A model generated the notes under the pieces. That model searched no databases, was not told the origin of the DNA, and saw nothing but the letters and a program-made list of their open reading frames with translations. Shown piece after piece: positions 57,901-64,000 of a DNA stretch of 64,000 bases. The stretch comes from Chrysophaeum taylorii. Taxonomy: Eukaryota; Sar; Pelagophyceae; Pelagomonadales; Pelagomonadaceae. The DNA lies in contig JAQMWT010000381.1 of NCBI GenBank assembly GCA_029834535.1, positions 62,001 to 126,000 on the forward strand, read 5' to 3'. The position numbers and the translations under genes are program-made. Numbering within the stretch: the stretch's first letter is position 1; each line of letters begins with the position of its first letter.

Positions 57901-60900
57901 CAATGGAATGGACTGTCGTTCCGGCCGCCGTATCGACGTTGATGCGATCGGTCTCGCGCCCGATCGACGGGAGCCTCCTCGAAAGCGAGGTGCGCGGACT
58001 CCTCGAGGCCGCGGGCGGCTTACACGATGGTGGCCTTTCGCGTGATTCCTTTATCGAGTTCGTGCACCTCATACGGATAAGAGAGTACGTGAAGAATGCA
58101 AGGAATTTACTGACTCGCGTCGACGCGAGCCTCGATAGCGAGCGCTACGAACAACTGGTGGCGGACTTGGAGGCTGGCAAGGCCAAACTTCAGCATGTTC
58201 TGTCAAAGCTCCCGACGGAATTTGTGGAGAGCATCACGAGCCAGACCTTCATTGACAATGCTTTTCGACAGTTCGACGAGGTCCGCGCCAATCGCGACGG
58301 TCGCCTTTCTCCGAACGAGCTCTGGTCGGCCATAGCGCGACTCTCGTCGCAAGTCTACGGCAATCTCAATGTTACCTATCAGCACTGCGTCCGATTGGCG
58401 GCGAACCTTTTCGACGCCAACACCGATGGTCCCGTCGACCGCACGCAGTTTGTCACCTTCGCTCAATACGTCTTCGCCTGGCACCGCGTGGTGAACAGCG
58501 CTGGCGCAACATCTCATAGTCGACAGCCGACTTCAGCGCACGACGCTAACACCAAACTTATGAAAAAGAACGCACCATCGAGTTTCACTTTCCATCAGCT
58601 GCTGAGCTTTGTCGCCGATCAAGGAAAAGATATGAACGAGATTTTTAACGAGCTCCCGTCGTCTGAACTTGTCGACTTGCTGTCGAGCGAGGTTTTCGAA
58701 CGCCAATGCATTACGCGGTACGAGGCACTGGATGTTGGCGGAAATAACAGGCTAACGCCCGACGACCTGGCACCGCTCGTAGTCGAGGTCGCCGTCGAGC
58801 AGCAGCTTATTTCGCCCGAGGTGACCCTCGACGATTTTAGGAAGCTCGCGGCGCTTTTCGATCGCGATGGCAAGCACTACCTGACAAAGATAGAATTCTC
58901 TGAACTCTGTCGCTTCGTGCTCGTAGCGAGCGAGCTGCGTGTGGCGGAAACCTCGAGCGTCGAGAGCGTTCTCGATCTCCTCGCATCCGCCGTTCGCAGT
59001 ATCGAGGTCATCCTGAACATCTTGCCCCGCGACTTCACCGCTTTCCTTGAGAGCGATGACTTCAAACAAACCAGTGAGGTCCGCTACGACGAACTCGACA
59101 TCGACGGCTCCAACGCCCTCACGCCAGCGAAAGTCTTGCCTCTTATCGTTGAACTCGCGAATATTCGCGACGACGCTTGTGTGACGCAAGAGCACTGCGA
59201 GCACCTTGTCAAGCTGTTCGACTTCGACTCGAATGGCATCATCGATCGCGAAGAATTCCGTAGCTTCACCAAATACGTCTTTGCCCTGCGCCACCTCGAG
59301 AGTCTGAAAGCTTCCGTCGACAACGCGTTGCTCGCGACAACAACGGACAAAGAACAACAACAACAACAACAAAAGCAATCACATAGTACAAGTTCTAGTT
59401 CTGGGGGACATCCCACCACGACGCGTCGATCGGTCGACGAGGTCTTGAGATTGATCGAAGCGGGCAAAAAGGATGTGCCGAAGCTTATGTCAAAACTCCC
59501 GCAAGGGATGGTCGACTACCTCCTCTCTGACGAGTTCAAACAAGCGTGCGCCGAGCATTTCGCTGATCTTGACAGCAACCAAGATCGATCACTGTCACCC
59601 GACGAGCTTGCTCCCGTCGTCATGGAGCTCGCGAGATTGCACGACAGCTTCACTGTCAAAGAAGAGCATTGTGCGCGTCTCGCGCGCGCGTTTGGCCAAG
59701 AGCGTGGAGTCTTGACAGTAAATGAGTTCATCGAGATGAGCCAGTTTGTCCTCGCGACCACCTACATACTCGCTAACGAGGACAAGCGAGTCGCATGGAT
59801 AGTCACGACACTCAAACGCGGGCAATGTAACAACAACCTCCAGGATCTCCTTGCGCTCGTGCCTGCGGACATGGCGGAGTTTCTGATGTCCGAAGAGCTC
59901 CACAATTCGTGCAGGAATCGCTACGAGCAATTGTTGCGCGAGCAGCACCAGCAACAGCTCACGCCGCAGCAAATGTTGCCCATTATCAGCGAATTGGCGG
60001 GCATTCGCGCGACGCCAGAGGAGAGCACCCGCCTAGCGACGGCATTCGATGCGAACAATGATGGTCTGATTAGTCGCGACGAATTTGTCACATTCACTGT
60101 CTTTGTCATCGCCTTCACTTACGTGAGCGAACTCAAGGAAAACCTGGACACTATCTTTAACGTTGTTTCCCGGCGCGATAGGGAGGCGCCCGAAGAGCAG
60201 CAACGAAAAGAGCTCATGCAGCAACTCCAAGAGCAACATTTACCGTCCTGTATCGCCGAGCCTGGTGGGACTTTCTCTGCCCCGCCCACGGGTGCTGCTG
60301 ATACGCTGGTGCGCGTGCGCGAGCTTCTCAACTCGGGTGCCGAGCGACTCAACGAGATCCTGGCACTGCTTCCCCAAGAGCTAGCAAAGCGGCTCACGAG
60401 CGATAACATGATCAGCGAGTGCATGCTACGATACGACGAGGCTGACCGAGACAAAAATGGACGCCTGAGCCCGACGGAGGTGTGGCCCGTCGTTCGGCAG
60501 TTGGCCGACAACCCCTTAACGGACGAAGATCGCGAGGATGTGCTCGCGGATCTATTTGGGAGGTTCGACGTGAATGGGAACAAGCACATTGATCGTACCG
60601 AATTCGTCGCTTTCGTCCAATTCGTCTTTGCGTTTCGCTACATCGAGCGGCGCTTTCCGCACGACGAAGAAGAAGAAGAAGAAGAAGAAGAAGAAGAAGA
60701 AGAAGACCAAACTAAAACGGGTGATCGGAGGCAACAAGAAGATTTGTTGTTATCGTGGACGCCTCATCCGGGAGACGAGGCGCAGACGGTCTACGATATG
60801 CTGGAACAGCTGACCAGTGGCAAGCTGCACGTGAAAGACATACTTTCACGCGTCGACAACGTCGTCGTCGACGTCAGCAAGGTACTGGTGAGCGAGGAGT

Positions 60901-62756
60901 TCATCCAGAGATGTCTGGTACAATTCGACGAGCTAGATGTTGACAAGAACCGCGTCCTGTCTGCTGACGAGCTAGTCCCGGTCATCATGAGCCTCGCCGA
61001 CGCGCACGACAAGTTTGAAGTCGGCGAAAAGAAGTGTCGCGAGCTCGTCGCGATCTTCGACGAGGAGACTAAGGGGTCGATCAACCGACAAGAGTTTGTC
61101 GAACTGTCGCAATTTATTCTTATTGTCGCATATCTCGACGCAAAGAGTCGCAAGATCTCCCTCGATAAATTTCGCGTGGACGTCATTATGGGCGTGGTCG
61201 AGAAGGGCTCGGACCAATTCGACGAGGTGCTCGCGAACTTGGCGCCGTACATCCGGGGTTACTTGCTGAGCGACAAATTCCGGAACGAATGCCTCGATAA
61301 CTTCGACCACCTCGACGAGAACCGGGATGGCAAGCTCTCGATGAAGGAACTCTATCCTGTCGTTTCGTACGTCACCGAGATGTGTGACGTCATCGACGAG
61401 GCGATGACGCAGGATCAGTACGAGCGCTTCTTCCGGCTGTTCAAGGGCGACGGCACCGACTTTGTCTCGCGCGACGACTTCGTTCGCCTTTCGCAATTTT
61501 TGCTCGTCATGTCGCTCAGCCTCCAAATGCAAAAAGAGGCAGAGCCGTCCGCCGGTGCTTCGCCGCAGAACGACCAGAAGCGGCGGTCATTGGTCGAAGA
61601 GGCGCGCGTCGACAGCATGCTCGCACTGTTGACGGAAGAAAACGCCAACATGAGCGTGGTCATCAGCAAGCTCCCCGACACGGTCGCCGAATACGTCACG
61701 AGCCCGGACTTTGTCGCGAAGGCACTCTCCAAGTACAAAAAGCTCGACCGCGACCAAAACGGTACGCTGACACCCGACGAGCTGCTCCCCGTCCTTTCTG
61801 AGCTCGCCGGAGTGCATGACTTTGCAATCACGCCGGGCCAGTGCTGGCGGATGATTGGGATTTTTGATATCAACGCCTCGGGCACGATGGATCGGGGCGA
61901 ATACGTCGAGGCCGTGCAGTTTATATTCATTCTCGGGTACCTCGAAGACCAGCAGCGGCAACATCAGATGCGGCGGTCGATGGACGTCGACGACGACGTC
62001 GAGACGGGCGTCCTCGAGGGTGGCGTCGTCGTCCGGGGTCCGGGTGCCCAGGAGGCCGCGGCCGCGGCGAACGATGACGACGCGTTCCCGTTAGCCACCA
62101 GTCCCAAAAAAAAGAGTGTCAAAGACCGAAAACCCACGGGGATCCCGTGGCAGGTCAAGCGCCAAGTGGCACATGCCCTCGACCAGCACAATGCCACCGT
62201 CAAAATTCAGGGACAAATGCGACGAGCGGAAGCGAAGCGACGCGTCTGCGCGAAGAAACAAAATCGCGCAACCGTCAAAGTCCAATCACAGATCCGACGA
62301 CGGCTGTCTGAAACTCGAACAGCAGAGATCAGAGTGGCGAGACACCACGAGGCAGCGGCGGCAACCAAAATTCAGACCCAGGCCAGACGACGACGGGACA
62401 GCGCGGCCACCATGATCTCCCGACGCGCACGCTTCGCACAACAACGTACTGAGGCGGCGACCAAAATTCAGACACAGATGAGACGGCGACGGGACAGCGC
62501 AATCGCCACCTCTCGGCGCGCACATTTTGCAGAGCGGTTCGAGACTAACGACTACGAGGACCACGAGTTCGTCGAGCAACGCGACGCCGCGTACGACCGA
62601 GATGCGATGGTCTTGGGGAGCGACGACGACGACGACGACGATTATGAAGACGACGATGAGGATTCCGAAGGCTATGATGACGACTTTGATGACCCCGATT
62701 CACCGACGAAGAAGAAGTTTTCTTCTGAGAAGCAGGGTCGTTCGCCAAGCCGATGA
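54996..62756 (+). CDS. Giant EF-hand module array with C-terminal IQ motifs
   Basis: 2586 residues from the first ATG after an in-frame stop, single exon. Residues 1–780: helical and disordered regions with a basic Ala/Lys-rich zone. Then eleven tandem modules of about 120 residues, each beginning 'v..vL.ll..g...l..il..LP', then a helix, EF-hand 1, a linker helix, EF-hand 2 and 'Fv.FvfalrYl'. The first two (57340–58110) have lost their loops; the other nine start near 58100, 58580, 58945, 59420, 59785, 60290, 60770, 61160 and 61595. Intact loops include DIDGSNALTPAKV, DFDSNGIIDREEF, DRDQNGTLTPDEL; several others have lost ligands. After that, four or five IQ-like motifs (ATVKIQGQMRRAEAKRR, ATKIQTQARRRRDS, ATKIQTQMRRRRDS; calmodulin-binding) and an Asp-rich tail. 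Probably a Ca-regulated elastic or cytoskeletal scaffold. Confidence 0.88.
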   Translation: MVAPGFPFVTARTKKSQQVAEATSLTRALEAGWNNSAPCSERGIPPYDAKNDPNCRLLVGKKGNLGERVDDFGVLASTTAVATTATTRDDARSHKEPPPDFAAIAATFDFEHHVGTDPAAEMMVLKAILRRETLLSRLEIIAEQLIRQAQRARALRAVHRPEMPVLDKVQRRVVLDLMSRLRDATLLACEAIMAWRSKDDANMMGRPQPFLWHGRNYLLKIAKSDMDFVGAVTEFAYALGVAPAKICRNPLMLPRTLDEAATELDAEADTSSSASDQLHQRMQAAEAMLLAEEQYEKERQQLLHEPAPGNLSCFQKDDLPGSTFASEDLPPPRQIVSACGARPCLEPSPVDSTISGWGPRKQELVKWYDEAQAQLRRLKKQSNHRGIDEDNDVVDPRRQRSHHKLRPLSRQARTASATMRDTGGPYAQRARKMRQQPQKSPAKQSQKTSAGESASSSETLGVLSADTRQAVAEGESSKKAAKKKSSKGGGAASITDHRSPAAEHAAKARAAVISAASKVTTDDLARLASIERPPEALALLGAAILTLATQGDTVPADLRWPTFQARAKRDGTELTSAIRAVEPGAVAGFKRRSLRRLVTPPTAARLATLPGDVVDSARRLGAWVRAMIGATDSAAAADVASRTNDKFRASLADAAAAKGAAAATAALRRGKSQAKARKSAFSKARRSNAALIRTTMRSDFGDGKSPWLVSVFKYRASGDYEAVVYHPVSSYETCLCVPESAAAASASSSYGEDVDAWARDALPHRLELVISNGDDPRLLLSDHEEVVTALFIRDVVQSAERLFGLVLRGAASLPDILGLLPAELRECIEGPELLSTCASISSSLSSRSDATSGDLAILIFTEIPRIRETWLVADTAALEVVLRGIVDTEVNLASSPATDTESLCRFALATSYLCETEVRRLTRIVDALVPGRTPSSLLAQLPEHLCFEDHGYSFQDRCLEIYRELDQKTMEWTVVPAAVSTLMRSVSRPIDGSLLESEVRGLLEAAGGLHDGGLSRDSFIEFVHLIRIREYVKNARNLLTRVDASLDSERYEQLVADLEAGKAKLQHVLSKLPTEFVESITSQTFIDNAFRQFDEVRANRDGRLSPNELWSAIARLSSQVYGNLNVTYQHCVRLAANLFDANTDGPVDRTQFVTFAQYVFAWHRVVNSAGATSHSRQPTSAHDANTKLMKKNAPSSFTFHQLLSFVADQGKDMNEIFNELPSSELVDLLSSEVFERQCITRYEALDVGGNNRLTPDDLAPLVVEVAVEQQLISPEVTLDDFRKLAALFDRDGKHYLTKIEFSELCRFVLVASELRVAETSSVESVLDLLASAVRSIEVILNILPRDFTAFLESDDFKQTSEVRYDELDIDGSNALTPAKVLPLIVELANIRDDACVTQEHCEHLVKLFDFDSNGIIDREEFRSFTKYVFALRHLESLKASVDNALLATTTDKEQQQQQQKQSHSTSSSSGGHPTTTRRSVDEVLRLIEAGKKDVPKLMSKLPQGMVDYLLSDEFKQACAEHFADLDSNQDRSLSPDELAPVVMELARLHDSFTVKEEHCARLARAFGQERGVLTVNEFIEMSQFVLATTYILANEDKRVAWIVTTLKRGQCNNNLQDLLALVPADMAEFLMSEELHNSCRNRYEQLLREQHQQQLTPQQMLPIISELAGIRATPEESTRLATAFDANNDGLISRDEFVTFTVFVIAFTYVSELKENLDTIFNVVSRRDREAPEEQQRKELMQQLQEQHLPSCIAEPGGTFSAPPTGAADTLVRVRELLNSGAERLNEILALLPQELAKRLTSDNMISECMLRYDEADRDKNGRLSPTEVWPVVRQLADNPLTDEDREDVLADLFGRFDVNGNKHIDRTEFVAFVQFVFAFRYIERRFPHDEEEEEEEEEEEEEDQTKTGDRRQQEDLLLSWTPHPGDEAQTVYDMLEQLTSGKLHVKDILSRVDNVVVDVSKVLVSEEFIQRCLVQFDELDVDKNRVLSADELVPVIMSLADAHDKFEVGEKKCRELVAIFDEETKGSINRQEFVELSQFILIVAYLDAKSRKISLDKFRVDVIMGVVEKGSDQFDEVLANLAPYIRGYLLSDKFRNECLDNFDHLDENRDGKLSMKELYPVVSYVTEMCDVIDEAMTQDQYERFFRLFKGDGTDFVSRDDFVRLSQFLLVMSLSLQMQKEAEPSAGASPQNDQKRRSLVEEARVDSMLALLTEENANMSVVISKLPDTVAEYVTSPDFVAKALSKYKKLDRDQNGTLTPDELLPVLSELAGVHDFAITPGQCWRMIGIFDINASGTMDRGEYVEAVQFIFILGYLEDQQRQHQMRRSMDVDDDVETGVLEGGVVVRGPGAQEAAAAANDDDAFPLATSPKKKSVKDRKPTGIPWQVKRQVAHALDQHNATVKIQGQMRRAEAKRRVCAKKQNRATVKVQSQIRRRLSETRTAEIRVARHHEAAAATKIQTQARRRRDSAATMISRRARFAQQRTEAATKIQTQMRRRRDSAIATSRRAHFAERFETNDYEDHEFVEQRDAAYDRDAMVLGSDDDDDDDYEDDDEDSEGYDDDFDDPDSPTKKKFSSEKQGRSPSR
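60666..60708. repeat. (GAA)n tract encoding poly-Glu between EF-hand modules
   Basis: About fourteen GAA codons between modules 6 and 7 of the nine intact modules. Confidence 0.95.
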
Positions 62757-62822
62757 TGATGATGGTGATGTCCTCGGCAGACGCAGACCCCCCCCTTCCT
62801 ACAGAAGAACAAGCGCTCTCCA

Positions 62823-63284
62823 CTATACACTAGTGTCCCCATTATCATAATATAACACTCTCACCGAGTGAGTACTCATCAATAAGAGAAACCACCAGCA
62901 TGTGACCACTAAGGTAAACGCGCGGGTGCACGGCGCGACCGTCGATGCCGCGTCGCACTCCGCGAGGTCCCTCCTCAACCTGTCTGGAATCCATTCATCC
63001 AGGTAGCTCGCATCGGCGTCGCAGATGTAGTCGTTGTTGTCGTTTTCGCACTTTTTTATGCAGTCGTCGACGTCAGCTACACCTTGGTCGTCGTTGTTGT
63101 TGCAACAGCAATAACACGCCGATGTCGACGTGCTACAGTCAGTGCCGCCTTCAAGCTCATGAACGCAGCATACGCAATGGTCGTCCACCGACGTCGGTTT
63201 GATTGTGGGGACCATCGTGGGGCTTTGGCCATGGAGGACAAAGAAGTGCATTATTACCAACATCGAGACCAGGTGGATCGACAT
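62823..63284 (-). CDS. Small Cys-rich secreted, C-terminally anchored protein
   Basis: 153 residues. Signal peptide (MSIHLVSMLVIMHFFVLHGQS), a mature part with 14 Cys including CVCCVHE and ACYCCCNNND, an Asp/Asn-rich stretch, and a hydrophobic C-terminal segment FTLVVTCWWFLLLM. Likely surface-anchored. No recognised family; the Cys spacing does not fit EGF or CFEM by eye. Ends 66 bp from the stop of the EF-hand giant, convergent. Confidence 0.65.
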   Translation of the reverse strand: MSIHLVSMLVIMHFFVLHGQSPTMVPTIKPTSVDDHCVCCVHELEGGTDCSTSTSACYCCCNNNDDQGVADVDDCIKKCENDNNDYICDADASYLDEWIPDRLRRDLAECDAASTVAPCTRAFTLVVTCWWFLLLMSTHSVRVLYYDNGDTSV

Positions 63285-63357
63285 TATTTATTATTGTTGT
63301 TGTGAACGAAACCGCCAAAAACGCCGTTACCGTGCTAGGGTTCGTGTTGGGCGCATA
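63285..63357. promoter_or_regulatory. 73-bp divergent promoter region
   Basis: Between the Cys-rich protein and ALKBH8 starts; contains TTATTATTG repeats. Confidence 0.45.
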
Positions 63358-64000
63358 ATGCCGCCGCCGCCGTCGTCGTCGTCGTTGTCCTTGGGGGGCA
63401 CCCCACCACCCCCTGTGCAGGCCGCAGTCCGCGAGGTGCCGGAGGAGCTAATAGCCGCGGGGTTCTCGATTCGCAACGATTTCGTGACGAGGGACGAGGA
63501 GGCCCTCCTCCTCCGCGAGATCGACTCGAGGCCGTGGGACAAGACGTTGTCGCGGCGCACGCAGCACTACGGATGGCGTTTCGACTATAGGACCAAGTCG
63601 TGCGTGCCGGCCGAGGCCCCGATCCCGGCCGCTTTTGGGGCCGTCCTGAAGCGGCCGTTGCCCGAGATTCCGTGGCAGGGTCTGGGGCGCGCGCAGTGCA
63701 CGGTAAACGAATACGAGCCGGGACAAGGGATCGCGCCGCACGTCGACACGCACGGGGCGTTTGACGACGGCATCGTCGCGCTCTCGTTGGGATCGGGGAC
63801 GGCGCTGCGCGTCAAGCCGTTTCCTGCCGGTCCCAACGACGCGACGCACTGCTTGTGGCTAGAAAGACGGTCGCTCGTGACGTACGTTGGCGCCGCGCGC
63901 TACGCGTTCACGCACGGCATCGTCTCGAGGAAGGGCGACCTCGTCGACGGCATCTGGCGCCGGCGCGAACGACGCGTCTCGCTCACCTTCCGTCATATTC
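63358..64000 (+). CDS. ALKBH8-like AlkB dioxygenase (cut by window end)
   Basis: 214 residues visible from the ATG at 63358; no stop before the window end. Pro/Ser-rich start, then a complete AlkB catalytic fold: RRTQHYGWRFDYRT, VNEYEPGQGIAPHVDTHGAF (His and Asp of HxD bind Fe), RSLVTYVGAARYAFTHGI (distal His), and RRVSLTFR (the two Arg that bind 2-oxoglutarate and define AlkB). The EPGQGI..H.DTH.AF and THGI pattern is that of ALKBH8, which hydroxylates wobble-uridine side chains in tRNA. Animal ALKBH8 also carries an RRM before and a methyltransferase after; the RRM is absent here, and whether a methyltransferase follows lies outside the window. Confidence 0.92.
   Translation, partial: MPPPPSSSSLSLGGTPPPPVQAAVREVPEELIAAGFSIRNDFVTRDEEALLLREIDSRPWDKTLSRRTQHYGWRFDYRTKSCVPAEAPIPAAFGAVLKRPLPEIPWQGLGRAQCTVNEYEPGQGIAPHVDTHGAFDDGIVALSLGSGTALRVKPFPAGPNDATHCLWLERRSLVTYVGAARYAFTHGIVSRKGDLVDGIWRRRERRVSLTFRHI

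Noticed and set aside
1-64000. tRNA, rRNA and CRISPR arrays
   Set aside because: I looked for B-box-like GTTCRAATC contexts, conserved rRNA blocks and regular spacer-repeat structure; none was convincing. The tandem repeats found lack unique spacers.

Overview
The window is nuclear DNA of a photosynthetic eukaryote, most likely an ochrophyte (heterokont) alga of pelagophyte type. The evidence is a fucoxanthin–chlorophyll light-harvesting protein whose N-terminus ends in an ASAF-type cleavage motif (signal for a red secondary plastid), high coding GC, very few and very short introns (about 46–77 bp, GT..AG), Thr/Pro 'PT' linkers in secreted proteins, and a eukaryotic gene set (MRE11, kinesin, cytosolic-type ArgRS, TMEM184, WDR27, ALKBH8). 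The species assignment is inference.

Layout. Bases 1–6063 are gene-poor and more AT-rich: decayed minus-strand coding pieces, a 127-bp tandem repeat, a chromodomain-like fragment (about 3050–3370) and the C-terminal part of a DDE transposase (about 5003–5330). From 6064 on the DNA is gene-dense. 6064–15847 holds three minus-strand genes: a large CEMIP/TMEM2-like secreted protein, a sulfatase and a 2-oxoglutarate oxygenase. From 15143 to 42720 every gene is on the opposite strand to its neighbour: small DEN-box protein (+), MRE11 (-), PH protein (+), cation efflux transporter (-), ArgRS (+), geranylgeranyl-reductase-like flavoprotein (-), YWTD-type propeller (+), methyltransferase (-), myristoylated coiled-coil protein (+), 2 kb-residue LRR/EF-hand/IQ protein (-), TMEM184 (+), membrane-anchored small protein (-), thioredoxin-like protein (+), GH5 cellulase (-). 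After a 1.4 kb gap with tandem repeats the same pattern resumes: LHC (-), kinesin–C2 (+), Hsp33 (-), WDR27-like (+), a frame-broken propeller gene (+), an unknown two-exon gene (-), a 2586-residue EF-hand/IQ giant (+), a Cys-rich small secreted protein (-), and ALKBH8 (+, cut by the window end).

How the genes fit together. No metabolic operon is expected or seen; the organising principle is physical: 21 of 25 neighbouring gene pairs alternate in strand, with head-to-head starts often only 60–200 bp apart, so most promoters must be shared or abutting, and many 3' ends lie 66–200 bp apart. Themes are plastid function (LHC, Hsp33, GGR-like, thioredoxin-like), extracellular carbohydrate work (CEMIP-like, sulfatase, GH5), calcium/calmodulin signalling (two giant EF-hand/IQ proteins), and genome and cell-division maintenance (MRE11, DEN-box protein, kinesin). 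The most unusual items are the giant protein built of eleven ~120-residue EF-hand-pair modules, the kinesin–C2 fusion, a duplicated terminal exon pair suggesting alternative C-termini, and the strand-alternating architecture itself.
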